Shown here: positions 8,925 through 18,065 of the stretch, in pieces
Layout: each line of letters starts with the position of its first letter
How positions within the stretch are numbered: position 1 is the first letter of the stretch
Origin: an uncultured Sedimentitalea sp.
Lineage (GTDB): Bacteria > Pseudomonadota > Alphaproteobacteria > Rhodobacterales > Rhodobacteraceae
Assembly: GCA_947504115.1 (NCBI GenBank)
Contig: CANNGH010000001.1
Location: forward strand, 62,001-126,000
Direction: 5' to 3'
Length of the DNA: 64,000 bases
Notes under the pieces: generated by a model
Seen by the model: the letters and a program-made list of their open reading frames with translations, nothing else
Told to the model about the DNA's origin: nothing
The model's database searches: none
Position numbers and translations under genes: made by a program

Positions 8925-9676
8925 TCCCGGACATCCGTGCCCTCGTGCGATGGTGGTACCACCCCGGCTCTCGGCGTTTCCGCCAGCGCGGCTGTATCGG
9001 TCGGGGCATCGGGAGCTGAGATCGCCGACATTTCCCGGCCGCGCGCGGAGATCGGCGCGGCGGAAGCGGGAGCCGCCAGTATCGCGATCGCAGTCCGCAT
9101 ATCGCCCATTCGACGCAGCATCTCCGCGACATTGGGATCCTGTTCGTTGAAGATGCCGCGGGCGCGTCGCTCGCGTTCCTCGCTGAGGGCGATCATGGTG
9201 CGGACCATCTTGTCGGCGAGGATCGCGAAATCCTCTTCGGTTTCGTCGAGAGCAATGCCCAGACGTGCGGCCGTATCTTTAAGGCGCCGGATTGCGGGGC
9301 TCTTGTCGCAAAGAAAAATCGCCTCCTGCAATGCGGCGCGCGCGGCGGCTTCTAGCGCCAGGGCGGTCTCGGCGGCGTCCCGCGTTCGGGGACCGGACAG
9401 CGCGCGCAGGCGGTCAGCGAGTTCGATCTCGCTTTGCGCGTAAGCGACCAGGATCTCGGTCATGATTTCAGGTGGCATGTCCTGCTCCGCGTTGAAGTAG
9501 ATCTCGCTGATGGCGGTCAGTTGCCGGGCGAGGTCTGCGGCATCGCGCGGGACATGCGAACGCAGAGGGAAGCAGAAGAATTCGGGTTTGAATCGATTTT
9601 TCGCCGCCGCAGGGACGCGGCGCCGCCAATAGAAACCGGTGGATCGACGTTCGAGATGGGGTTGATGGGTCGCCAT
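8925..9676 (-). pseudogene. Truncated site-specific integrase, N-terminal part
   Basis: Begins MATHQPHLERRSTGFYWRRR, the N-terminal domain common to tyrosine-recombinase integrases of Rhodobacteraceae islands. It continues for about 240 residues of alpha-helical, Glu/Ala/Arg-rich sequence. The catalytic domain with the Arg-His-Arg-Tyr residues is absent: the gene is cut at about 8925 where IS110-family sequence begins. Its start codon lies 154 bases from the 3' end of tRNA-Asn on the same strand, the usual position for an integrase whose attachment site is the tRNA. It is therefore read as a relic of an integrative element; the domain assignment is from sequence resemblance. Confidence 0.7.
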
Positions 9677-9829
9677 GGACGGGCCTCCTCGGGTTGGAGG
9701 TGCCGCTTGCGGCCCGGGATCTGTGCAGAGGCTTGTGCAACGGATTGTGCAAAGCGCAGTGCAAAAACCCTGCGCCTATTCCTGAGGCCCGTGTTTTTCT
9801 GCGTTAACTTCAATGCTTTGCGGAAGTTA

Positions 9830-9904
9830 TGGCTCCGGCGGTAGGGATCGAACCTACGACCAATTGATTAACAGTCAACTGCTCTACCGCTGAGCTACGC
9901 CGGA
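9830..9904 (-). tRNA. tRNA-Asn (anticodon GTT)
   Basis: On the minus strand the acceptor stem is TCCGGCG (9904-9898) paired with CGCCGGA (9840-9834). The discriminator is G and an encoded CCA ends at 9830. The anticodon loop reads GACTGTTAATC, with GTT as anticodon, and the T arm has GGTTCGATCCC. Length is 75 bases. Its 3' end faces the truncated integrase, which makes it the likely attachment site of the decayed island at 8130-9830. Confidence 0.97.
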
Positions 9905-9984
9905 ACGGTTTGGGCCATATAACAATCCGCTCCGGTGGCGTCCAGTGCGATTTTTGATGGAGCGGGAAAATTCGCGGCGATCGA

Positions 9985-10899
9985 TCAAGTGAGCGAGAAT
10001 TCGGGATTCTCGTCCAGGCGCCCGTCGTATTTCACCCGCGATTTTCGTGTCAGGTCGATGAGGTGCGCAAGGACGTTGCGTTCGGCTGCGGGGATCAGGG
10101 CCGGCGGTGTGTCGAGGTAAAGCCGGTGCGTCAGTGTCCTGACCGATGCGGGGGTGTTGGTCAGTTCTTCCAGGATCGCCGCCTCGCGCATTCGGCGATG
10201 TGCGATCAGCCAGTCCAGCCGGGCGGCCGGGTCGGTGATCGGAGCACCGTGGCCGGGATGGAAGACATCCCATTCCGCATCGCGCAGGCGTTCGCAGGAG
10301 GCCATGAAATCGGTGAGGTCTCCATCGGGCGGGGAGACCAGAGAACTGGCCCAACCCATGACGTGATCGGCGGTAAAGCAGAGCTTTCCCCAGGCCAGGA
10401 CGATATGGTTGCCCAGATGGCCCGGTGTGTGGATGACCCGAAGGGACCAGCCGTCGCCCTGGATCAGGTCGCCGTCGCGCACGGTCCGGTCGGGGCGGAA
10501 CTCCGCGTCCAGACCCTCGCCTCCGCCTTGCAGGCCGTTGGCGGCGAGGTCGCGCATGATCGCACTGCGCCCCGCGGTGGCATCGCCGAAGGCCAATACC
10601 GGCGCGCCGCTGCGCGTGGCGAGATCGCGGGCCAGCGGCGAGTGGTCCAGATGGGTGTGACTGACGACGATATGGCTGATCCTCTGGCCGGGCCGCAGCG
10701 CGGCGAGGATCGCCTCGAGATGTGCGGCGCTGCGCGGGCCGGGATCGATCACGGCGAGGTCTCCGGTTCCCACAAGATAGGTGTTGGTGCCGCGCCATGT
10801 CATGGGCGAGGGATTGGGGGCGAGGATGCGGCGCAGACCCGGCGCAAGGGTGACGGGCACGCCCACAGGCGGGTCGAAGTCGTCGGGGGTGCTGGGCAT
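9985..10899 (-). CDS. MBL-fold metallohydrolase
   Basis: A 304-residue metallo-beta-lactamase-fold hydrolase, probably cytoplasmic; substrate unknown. The metal-binding motif SHTHLDHSPLARDLA is present. Further ligands are visible in HTPGHLGNHIVL and TADHVMGWASSLVSPPDGDL, and HPGHGAPI sits later. The C-terminal part resembles the winged-helix tail of LACTB2-like proteins (RRMREAAILEEL, TLTHRLYLDTPP). I chose the ATG at 10899, with AAGGA upstream; the frame is open for another 35 codons. It is divergent from the histidine kinase. The nearest relatives are annotated only as MBL-fold hydrolases, so no reaction is assigned. Confidence 0.85.
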   Translation of the reverse strand: MPSTPDDFDPPVGVPVTLAPGLRRILAPNPSPMTWRGTNTYLVGTGDLAVIDPGPRSAAHLEAILAALRPGQRISHIVVSHTHLDHSPLARDLATRSGAPVLAFGDATAGRSAIMRDLAANGLQGGGEGLDAEFRPDRTVRDGDLIQGDGWSLRVIHTPGHLGNHIVLAWGKLCFTADHVMGWASSLVSPPDGDLTDFMASCERLRDAEWDVFHPGHGAPITDPAARLDWLIAHRRMREAAILEELTNTPASVRTLTHRLYLDTPPALIPAAERNVLAHLIDLTRKSRVKYDGRLDENPEFSLT

Positions 10900-11026
10900 T
10901 GCGGGTCCTTCCGTGATTGCTGTCGGCACGGCTGCGGGGAAATCTATCGCGGGCCGGCGAAAACGCAACTCGGCGCGCGAGCGAATTGCAATACCGCTCG
11001 CCATCGTCTTGTTCTAGGTTCGGCGC

Positions 11027-12340
11027 ATGGTCTTTCGCTGGCTCAAACGATTCCTGCCGCGCGGTCTTTATGGGCGGACGGCGCTGATCCTTGTGGTGCC
11101 GGTGGTGGCGCTGCAACTCGTGGTATCGTTTGTTTTCATCGGCCGTCACCTGGGGGACATCACGACGAAGATGTCACAGGCGCTGGCGCATGAACTCGCA
11201 TTGGTCGTGGACGAGACGGCAGGAGCCGCCACCCGGCAGCAGGCGCTGGACGGTATCGCGCCGTTTCTGGCGGCTTTCGACATGCGGGCGCGTTTTGTTC
11301 CGCCCGATTCCGTGCCGTCGGCCGATCAGATCCGCTGGCACGATTTCTCCGCCGACATGGCGCGCGACACGATCCGGCGCATCGTACCGGGGATCCTCGC
11401 GCTGCAGTTCCCCGACAACAATGTCGTGCACGCTTATTACGAGTCCGATCTCGGGCCGCTCCAGATCGATTTCAACCGCCGGCGTGTGCGGGTGACGGCA
11501 CCGCATCAGTTGATCGTGACGATGGTGGTTTTCAGCATGCTGATGACCGTGATCGCCTTTGTCTACATGCGCAACCAGTTGCGCCCGATCACGCGGCTGG
11601 CGCGGGCGGCGCAGGCCTTCGGGCGGGGGCACAACATGATATACCGGCCGGCAGGTGCGATCGAAGTGCGCGCGGCGGGGCATGCCTTTCTCGACATGCG
11701 CGACCGGATCGAACGCCAGATCGAACAGCGCACCATGATGTTGTCGGGCGTCAGCCATGACCTGCGCACACCCCTGACGCGGCTCAAGCTGGGTCTGGCG
11801 ATGATGGAGGATACCGAGGATCTGCTGGGCGATGTGGACGAAATGCAAAAGCTGCTCGATGCGTTTCTCGATTTCTCGCGCGGCACTGCCGAGGGCGACC
11901 CCGAGCCGACCGATGCGGTCGATCTCATCAGGCAGATCGTCAAGGATGCGCAGCGCGCCGGTGCGCCCGTCGAACTGGTCGGGGCCGAGGGGGCGGGGCC
12001 GGTCATGTTGCGCCCGATGGCGATCAGGCGGGCGGTCGAGAACCTGATTGCGAACGCGGTGCGTTATGGCAGCCGGGCCGAGGTTTCCGTGGTGGTGTCG
12101 GACGCATCGCTGCGCATCCGGGTCGAGGATGACGGCCCCGGTATCGCCGAGGCGGACCGCGCCGAGGCGATCAAGCCGTTCTCCCGGCTGGACCCGGCGC
12201 GCAACCAGAATCGCGGCAGCGGCGTGGGGCTGGGTCTGGCCATCGTTGCGGATGTCGCCAGTGCCCATGGCGGCAGCCTGCACCTGGATCGCAGCGAGCG
12301 GTTGGGCGGGCTGCAAGCGGATATCGTGATCGGACGATGA
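11027..12340 (+). CDS. Sensor histidine kinase, EnvZ-like, orphan
   Basis: A 437-residue inner-membrane two-component sensor kinase. There is a transmembrane segment at about residues 18-39, a periplasmic domain of about 115 residues, a second membrane segment at about 163-185, and then HAMP (RNQLRPITRLARAAQAFGRG). The phosphorylated histidine is His244 in SGVSHDLRTPLTRLKLG. The ATPase domain has the N box ENLIANAVRYG, G1 VEDDGPGIA and G2 GVGLGLAIV. The architecture is that of EnvZ. No response regulator gene lies on either side, so its partner must be elsewhere; the signal is unknown. Some relatives in this family are named RegB or EnvZ, which I cannot tell apart here. Confidence 0.9.
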   Translation: MVFRWLKRFLPRGLYGRTALILVVPVVALQLVVSFVFIGRHLGDITTKMSQALAHELALVVDETAGAATRQQALDGIAPFLAAFDMRARFVPPDSVPSADQIRWHDFSADMARDTIRRIVPGILALQFPDNNVVHAYYESDLGPLQIDFNRRRVRVTAPHQLIVTMVVFSMLMTVIAFVYMRNQLRPITRLARAAQAFGRGHNMIYRPAGAIEVRAAGHAFLDMRDRIERQIEQRTMMLSGVSHDLRTPLTRLKLGLAMMEDTEDLLGDVDEMQKLLDAFLDFSRGTAEGDPEPTDAVDLIRQIVKDAQRAGAPVELVGAEGAGPVMLRPMAIRRAVENLIANAVRYGSRAEVSVVVSDASLRIRVEDDGPGIAEADRAEAIKPFSRLDPARNQNRGSGVGLGLAIVADVASAHGGSLHLDRSERLGGLQADIVIGR

Positions 12341-12506
12341 GGCTTCCACGCGATTGCGGGCCGCGAGTTGCGCAAATCATGTTATCCTGAGATGCTGCCC
12401 GGCTTCACCGGTCGATTGACAGACGCCTCGATGCAGATGTTTCGGCCTGGGCAGGGCGACCGGGAATTGTGCAAAAATCCACGGACCTCAGATGAAAGGA
12501 CACCTG

Positions 12507-13577
12507 ATGACATCATCGAAAATCGGCACCGGAATGGCCGTAACCTGTCTGATCGGCGGCACGGCCCTTGCCGCCCATGCCCAATCCGCGCCCACGATTT
12601 CCGATCCGGCAGCCCTGGAGATCGCGAGCGGGTTCGACCATGTCGGGGCCGAGGTGCATGAACTCGATCTTGACGGTCGTCCGGTCTTCTACATCGACGA
12701 TGGCGATCCCGAGGGACGTCCGGTGGTGTTCATCGGCGGGCAGGGCACCAGCCTCGCCGCGTTTCAGCTGACCGAATTCAACCGCTCGCTGCGTCTTGCG
12801 CTGGGCCTGCGGATGATCTCGGTCGAGCGTAACGGATTCGGCGAATCGCCCTTTGACCCGGATCGCGGCTACAGCGATTACACCGACGAGGTGCTTGGCG
12901 TTCTGGATCATCTAGGGGCGGACGAGTTTGCCATCGTGGCGATCTCCGGTGGCGGTGCCTATGCCGCGCAGCTTGCCGCGACGGTGCCGGATCGCGTGAT
13001 CTCGCTTCATGCGACGGCGGCGGTTTCCAGCACGCTGCCGACGCGGGAGGAGCCGAATTGCGACATGTCCCTTGATGAGAGGAAGGAGGATCTGACCAGG
13101 TATACCCACAATCCCAAGGATTGGTGGGGCGTGCCGGGATCGCCGGTTCTGGTCATTCCGGGCTGGCAGGCCGAAGCCTATGGCGACGCGACGCGCTCGT
13201 TTTATGTGAACGGCCAGATGGGCGACCCCTCGGCGCTCGCGGCGGAATACCTGCGGCCCTGTTCGGACGATGCGGTGGTGGATGCCGCGCGCATCACCGC
13301 GCCCGCCTATCTTTACTGGGGCGAAGAGGACACTTCGGTTCCGGTCAAGGTGATCGAGCACTGGAAACAGGCGCTGCCGAACGTCGTGCGCGCCACGGTC
13401 TATCCGGGGCAGGGGCATACGGTGCAATACCGGCACTGGGATCAGGTGCTGACGGACATCGCGGGGCTGGGCGATCATACCGTGGTCTGCCGCGATGGCG
13501 AGACGCTGCTGATCGCCAATGAAGAAGTCGGCGAGGACGAGTTTCAGGGCAACTGCGCGTGGCAAGAGGCCGAGTGA
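12507..13577 (+). CDS. Secreted alpha/beta hydrolase
   Basis: A 356-residue alpha/beta-hydrolase with a probable Sec signal peptide: a short basic start, then GMAVTCLIGGTALAAHAQ with a cleavage site near AHA/Q. It is therefore expected in the periplasm or outside. The nucleophile elbow reads AISGGGAYA, the acid is likely in WGEEDTSVPV, and the histidine in PGQGHTVQY, giving a Ser-Asp-His triad. Four cysteines after the elbow (PNCD, RPCS, VVCRD, GNCAW) could form disulfides. I prefer the ATG at 12507 because AAAGGA precedes it; an ATG at 12492 is possible. Substrate unknown. It is followed by a strong hairpin. Confidence 0.82.
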   Translation: MTSSKIGTGMAVTCLIGGTALAAHAQSAPTISDPAALEIASGFDHVGAEVHELDLDGRPVFYIDDGDPEGRPVVFIGGQGTSLAAFQLTEFNRSLRLALGLRMISVERNGFGESPFDPDRGYSDYTDEVLGVLDHLGADEFAIVAISGGGAYAAQLAATVPDRVISLHATAAVSSTLPTREEPNCDMSLDERKEDLTRYTHNPKDWWGVPGSPVLVIPGWQAEAYGDATRSFYVNGQMGDPSALAAEYLRPCSDDAVVDAARITAPAYLYWGEEDTSVPVKVIEHWKQALPNVVRATVYPGQGHTVQYRHWDQVLTDIAGLGDHTVVCRDGETLLIANEEVGEDEFQGNCAWQEAE

Positions 13578-13584
13578 TCAAAAT

Positions 13585-13615
13585 GCGGGGACGTGTCTGC
13601 GCGACATGTTCCCGC
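13585..13615 (+). terminator. Hairpin after the secreted hydrolase
   Basis: GCGGGGACGTGTC (13585-13597) pairs with GACATGTTCCCGC (13603-13615) through 13 positions, two of them G-U, with a five-base loop. No T-run follows, so it may be a weak or Rho-aided terminator, or an mRNA 3' end stabiliser. Confidence 0.45.
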
Positions 13616-13734
13616 GTCTCGGGCGACCGGGATGCATTGGGACGGGACGCATTTCTCCTGTTATTGGGGTAAAGCGTCTGATTCTGCGCCAAATTGCGAT
13701 TCCGCCCGCGCCAGACTTGGGTTAGATCGGACGT

Positions 13735-16248
13735 ATGGACATCGTTCTGATCGCGACAATCATTTCCTCGCTGTTTCTGGTGCTGGGGCTGGCCGAGCCG
13801 CTGGCGGCGCGGATGCGGCTGCCGTATATCGTGATCCTGGCGGTGTTGGGCATCCTGATCGGGGCTGCGGCGCTGTTCGTTCTTGGCACGGATTTCGTTG
13901 ACGTGCTTAATCCCGTCGCCGAGGCCATTCTGGCGCTGCCGATCCGCTCCAACGTTTTTCTCTATGTCTTTCTGCCGACGCTGATCTTTCAGGTCACGCT
14001 GGGGCTGAACCTGCGGCGCATGGCGGATGACTGGGTGCCGATCCTGGTGATGGCGGTCATTGCCGTGATCGTCGCCACGCTGGTGGTCGGGTATGCGCTG
14101 TCCTGGGCCACGACCCTGCCTCTGGCGGTATGCCTGCTGATCGGCTCCATCGTGTCCACGACCGATCCGTCGGCGGTCGTCGGCGTGTTCCGCTCGATCT
14201 CGGCGCCGCGGCGGCTGGCGCGGATGATCGAGGGCGAAAGCCTGCTGAACGATGCCGCGGCGATCGCGCTGTTCGGCGTCTTCATCGAACTGGTGATGGC
14301 CGGTGTGCCCGACCCGACCTTCAGCACCGCCTTGGGGCGGTTTCCGCTGCTGCTGTTCGGCGGGATGCTGGTGGGCTGGGTGGCGGCGCGGATCGCGGTC
14401 TGGCTGATGGCCCTGGTCAAAAGCTATGAAATGGCCCAGATCTCGATTTCCGTCGCCTTGCCCTATCTCGCCTTTATCGGTGCCGAGCAGACCATCGGCG
14501 CGTCGGGCGTGATCGCGGTGGTGGTGGCGGCGATGACGCTGCAACTGACCGGCCCCGGTCGCCTGCCGCCCGCCGCATGGCAGAACCTGCGCGAAGTCTG
14601 GGACCTGCTGGCGCATTGGGCGGGCGCGCTGATCTTCATTCTGGCCGCTTTGCTGATCCCGCGGGTGATGGAAGATCTGCGGCTGAACGATTTGTTGCTG
14701 ATCGGGATCGTGGTCGTCGCGGCAATCGTGGCACGGGCGATCATCCTTTACGGGCTGCTGCCGCTGCTCACGGCGCTTGGCCTGTCGCCGGTGGTCGAAC
14801 GCCCCTATCGCGTGGCGATGATGTGGGGCGGTCTGCGCGGTGCCGTCACGCTGGCGCTGGCGCTGGCGGTGACCGAGAGTTTCCGTATTCCCGTGGACGT
14901 CAAGCGTGTGGTCGGGATCGTCGCGACCGGCTTTGCGCTGTTCACGCTGCTGGTGCAGGGGACGACGCTGCGCTGGATGATCAACTGGCTGGGGCTGGAC
15001 AAGCTGTCGCCGCTGGATCGGGCGCTGTCCAACCAGGTCATCGCCGTCGCGCTTCAGACCGTGCGCGAGGATCTGGCCAAGACAACGGAAAACTATGCGC
15101 TCACCCATGACACCGTCCGCTCCGAGGCCAAACGTTTCGGCGCCCGCCTGAACGCCGCCGTGCGGGCGGCCGAGGACAATGCCGAGATTCTCGACCGCGA
15201 CCGGGTCACGCTGGGCCTGATCGCGCTGGCCGGGGCCGAGCGGGAAACGATCCTGTCGTTGTTCCGGGAGCGCACGATCTCGTCGCGGCTGTCCGACCGG
15301 GTCCTGTCCGAGGCCGACCGCCTGATCGAGGCAGCCCGCAACGGCGGGCGCACAGGCTATCAGCGCGCGGCACGGCGCAGCTTTGCCTATGGTCCCGGTT
15401 TCCAACTGGCGCTGATCCTGCACAACCGGCTGCACATCTCCGCGCCGCTGGCGCTGATGACCGCGGACCGGTTCGAATTGCTGCTGTCGCAACGTCTGGT
15501 GCTGCGCGACCTGCACGGCTTCATCGACGGGCGCATCCGTCGCATCCACGGCCGCCGCGTCGCCGAATTGCTGCATGAGTTGCTGAGCCGCCGGATGGAG
15601 GCGGTGGAAAAGGCGCTGGAAGGGCTGCGCCTGCAATATCCCGGCTATGCCGAGGAGCTGGAACGCCGCTTCATTCGCCGCACCGCCCTGCGTCTGGAGG
15701 AGCGCGAATACGACCACCTGCATCAGGACGGGCTGATCGGGGACGAGTTGCACACCGAACTGGCGCAGGACATCGCGCGGCGCCGCCATGCTGCCGAGCA
15801 CCGCCCCAAGCTGGATCTGGCGGTGCAAAAGGCGGCGCTGGTGCGTCAGTTTCCGCTGTTTTCCGACATGGACGACAGCGCCCTGCGCCGCCTGGGCCGG
15901 TCCCTGGTCACGCGGTATATCAACGCGGGCGAGATGATCATGCATCGGGACGATACTGCGAAAAGCGTCTTTTTCATCGCCACCGGCGCGGTTGAACTGG
16001 AAACCGCGAACCACACCTGGCGTCTGGGGCGGGGTGACATGTTCGGCCAGACGGCGATCCTGATGCAGCGCCCCCGCCGCACCCAGGCGCGCGCCATAGC
16101 GCCCACGACCCTTCTGGTGCTGGACGAGGCGCGGTTCCGGCGTCTGTTGCGTCGCAGTAAGGCGATACAGGACGCGGTGCGCGAAAGCGCCACGAAACGC
16201 GGCATCGATCCTGCTTTGCTGGACGTGGGCACGCAGGCCGCAGAGTGA
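13735..16248 (+). CDS. CPA1-type sodium/proton antiporter with cyclic-nucleotide-binding-like tail
   Basis: An 837-residue inner-membrane cation/proton antiporter. The N-terminal part (about residues 1-430) contains a dozen hydrophobic segments and CPA1 signatures: SIVSTTDPSAVVGVF and EGESLLNDAAAIALFG, with the ion-binding Asp in the ND pair. It is followed by a long soluble region of about 250 residues rich in Arg and Glu. A C-terminal domain (about residues 700-820) resembles a cyclic-nucleotide-binding fold: FPLFSDMDDSALRRLG, then RGDMFGQTAILMQRPRRTQ. This layout is related to plant SOS1 and to sperm-type Na+/H+ exchangers and suggests ligand-gated transport. It stands alone, with a 157-base gap upstream. 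Confidence 0.88.
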   Translation: MDIVLIATIISSLFLVLGLAEPLAARMRLPYIVILAVLGILIGAAALFVLGTDFVDVLNPVAEAILALPIRSNVFLYVFLPTLIFQVTLGLNLRRMADDWVPILVMAVIAVIVATLVVGYALSWATTLPLAVCLLIGSIVSTTDPSAVVGVFRSISAPRRLARMIEGESLLNDAAAIALFGVFIELVMAGVPDPTFSTALGRFPLLLFGGMLVGWVAARIAVWLMALVKSYEMAQISISVALPYLAFIGAEQTIGASGVIAVVVAAMTLQLTGPGRLPPAAWQNLREVWDLLAHWAGALIFILAALLIPRVMEDLRLNDLLLIGIVVVAAIVARAIILYGLLPLLTALGLSPVVERPYRVAMMWGGLRGAVTLALALAVTESFRIPVDVKRVVGIVATGFALFTLLVQGTTLRWMINWLGLDKLSPLDRALSNQVIAVALQTVREDLAKTTENYALTHDTVRSEAKRFGARLNAAVRAAEDNAEILDRDRVTLGLIALAGAERETILSLFRERTISSRLSDRVLSEADRLIEAARNGGRTGYQRAARRSFAYGPGFQLALILHNRLHISAPLALMTADRFELLLSQRLVLRDLHGFIDGRIRRIHGRRVAELLHELLSRRMEAVEKALEGLRLQYPGYAEELERRFIRRTALRLEEREYDHLHQDGLIGDELHTELAQDIARRRHAAEHRPKLDLAVQKAALVRQFPLFSDMDDSALRRLGRSLVTRYINAGEMIMHRDDTAKSVFFIATGAVELETANHTWRLGRGDMFGQTAILMQRPRRTQARAIAPTTLLVLDEARFRRLLRRSKAIQDAVRESATKRGIDPALLDVGTQAAE

Positions 16249-16260
16249 CAAACCCGGCGC

Positions 16261-17238
16261 TCAGGGGGCGAAGCGGTCCAGCGCCTGCGTGAACACCCCG
16301 CCATCGACATTGCCGCCTGACGCCACGACGATCACGGCATCCCCCGCGACCGCCTGGGGCTGGAACAGCGCCGCCGCCAGCGCCACCGCGCCGCCCGGTT
16401 CCAGCACCAGTTTCAGCCGGGCAAAGGCCAGCGCCATGGCGCGCTGCGCCTGTTCGTCGCTGACCGCCAGACCGGGACCGCACAGCCGCCGCATGACCGG
16501 AAATGTCAGCCGTCCCGGTTGCGGCGTCACGATGGCATCGCAAATTGATACGCGGCCCGGTGCGTTGGCGCGGATCTCTCCCGCGGCGAGCGAGCGGGCG
16601 GTGTCATCGAACCCCTCGGGTTCGACCGGGCGGGCGCGCAAACCGGGCGCGTGACCCTCCAGCGCCAGCGCGATGCCCGAGGTCAGTCCGCCGCCGCCGC
16701 AGCAGACCAGGACATCGGCGATCCCGATCCCTGCGGCGCCGGCCTGCGCCGCGATCTCAAGGCCGACGCTGCCCTGCCCGGCGATCACCTGCGCATCGTC
16801 GAAGGGGCGGATCAGGGTCAGATCACGCTCGGCGGCCACGTGTTTGCCGATCGCGTCCCGGTCTTGGCTCGCGCGGTCATAAAGCACCACCTCGGCGCCA
16901 AGGGCGCGGGTGTTGGCGATCTTCAGGTCCGGTGCATCGCGCGGCATGATGATCACTGCCGGAACGTCAAGCTGGCGCGCGGCCAGCGCCACGCCCTGCG
17001 CGTGATTGCCGCTGGAAAACGCGATGACGCCGCGCGCGCGGGTTTCATCAGGCAGGGCTGACAGCGCCGACCACGCGCCGCGATACTTGAAGCTGCCGGT
17101 ATGTTGCAGGCACTCGGCCTTGACCAGAACCCGGCGACCCGCGATGTCGTCCAGAAAGGGCGAGGACAGCAGCGGAGTGCGCCTTGCATGGCCCTCCAGC
17201 CGCGCGGCGGCGGCCTCGATCATGGCGAGATCGCTCAT
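16261..17238 (-). CDS. PLP-dependent threonine/serine dehydratase-like enzyme
   Basis: A 325-residue fold-type II PLP enzyme. The Schiff-base lysine lies in TGSFKYRGAWSAL, the substrate-binding loop is FSSGNHAQGVALAA, the phosphate-binding glycines are CCGGGGLTSGIAL, and the final ASGGNVDGG loop is typical. There is no ACT regulatory domain, so it is the catabolic or serine-racemase/hydroxyaspartate-dehydratase subtype rather than biosynthetic IlvA. The substrate could be threonine, serine or 3-hydroxyaspartate; the sequence alone does not decide. It overlaps the upstream hydrolase gene by four bases (ATGA), so they form an operon. Confidence 0.87.
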   Translation of the reverse strand: MSDLAMIEAAAARLEGHARRTPLLSSPFLDDIAGRRVLVKAECLQHTGSFKYRGAWSALSALPDETRARGVIAFSSGNHAQGVALAARQLDVPAVIIMPRDAPDLKIANTRALGAEVVLYDRASQDRDAIGKHVAAERDLTLIRPFDDAQVIAGQGSVGLEIAAQAGAAGIGIADVLVCCGGGGLTSGIALALEGHAPGLRARPVEPEGFDDTARSLAAGEIRANAPGRVSICDAIVTPQPGRLTFPVMRRLCGPGLAVSDEQAQRAMALAFARLKLVLEPGGAVALAAALFQPQAVAGDAVIVVASGGNVDGGVFTQALDRFAP

Positions 17239-18065
17239 GTCGCGGCGTCGATCACGCGGGTGATGACGTCCAGCGATTCCGGCTCATCCAGAAACGGCAC
17301 ATGCCCCCGGTCCGGCACGGTGGCGGTGATCAGACCCGGATGGCGCGCCTCCATCTGAACCACGGTCATCGAATCCAGAATGTCCGAATTCGCGCCCCGG
17401 ATCACGCCGACCGGCAGCGGTTCCAACGCGTCGAAGAGCGGCCAGAGGTCGGGCGTCTCTCCGGTTTCCGCCTGCGCGATCAGAGCATCGCGCAGATGCG
17501 GATCATAGCGCAGCTCCAGCCCGTCGCCGGTTTCGCGATATTGCGCGCGGGACTGCGCCAGCCAGACGTCGCGCGAGATGCCGGGAAAATCCTGCCCCAG
17601 CACGATCATCATGGTTTCGGCGGCCTGTTCGTGGGTCTTTGCCGTGGGACGCCGCCCGACGTAATCCAGAATGCGCGCCAACCCGTCCTCGGCCAGCACC
17701 GGGCCGACATCGTTCAGAACGACACCAGCCAGACGATCCCGATGGGTCGCGGCCAGCGCCATGGCGATCAGCCCGCCGCGCGACGTGCCCAAGGTCACGA
17801 CACGCTCCAGCTCCAGATGGTCAAGCAGCTCCACGACATCCTGCGCCTCGCGCATCACGTTGTAATTGCCGTGATCCGGGTCGTGATCGGATTGGCCCCG
17901 CCCGCGATAATCCATGCGGATCAGTCGTATGTCCGGCAGATGCGGCGCCAGAAGATCGAAATCGCGGCTGTTGCGGGTCAGCCCTGCAAGGCACAGCACG
18001 GCAGGGCCGTCGCCGTGGTCCTCGTAATAAAGCGACAGCCCGTCGCCGGTGGTGAAATATGCCAT
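17235..18065 (-). CDS. Alpha/beta hydrolase
   Basis: A 276-residue cytoplasmic alpha/beta hydrolase, beginning MAYFTTGDGLSLYYEDHGDG. The oxyanion region is LCLAGLTRNSRDF, the nucleophile elbow is LGTSRGGLIAMALA, and the catalytic histidine is in PDRGHVPFLDEPE. The acid is probably in VIRGANSDIL. The 3' end overlaps the PLP dehydratase start. The ATG has no Shine-Dalgarno of its own but overlaps, as TGATG, the stop of a 20-codon open frame with a strong ribosome-binding site, so translation may be coupled. The substrate is unknown. Confidence 0.86.
   Translation of the reverse strand: MAYFTTGDGLSLYYEDHGDGPAVLCLAGLTRNSRDFDLLAPHLPDIRLIRMDYRGRGQSDHDPDHGNYNVMREAQDVVELLDHLELERVVTLGTSRGGLIAMALAATHRDRLAGVVLNDVGPVLAEDGLARILDYVGRRPTAKTHEQAAETMMIVLGQDFPGISRDVWLAQSRAQYRETGDGLELRYDPHLRDALIAQAETGETPDLWPLFDALEPLPVGVIRGANSDILDSMTVVQMEARHPGLITATVPDRGHVPFLDEPESLDVITRVIDAAT

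Noticed and set aside
8412-9443. A single 343-codon plus-strand gene
   Set aside because: Its first half is a transposase fragment, its second half is the antisense of an integrase; the join is a recombination scar.
13345-16251. A 968-codon antisense open frame opposite the antiporter
   Set aside because: Low-complexity His/Gln/Arg-rich translation typical of an antisense shadow; the plus-strand antiporter is clear.
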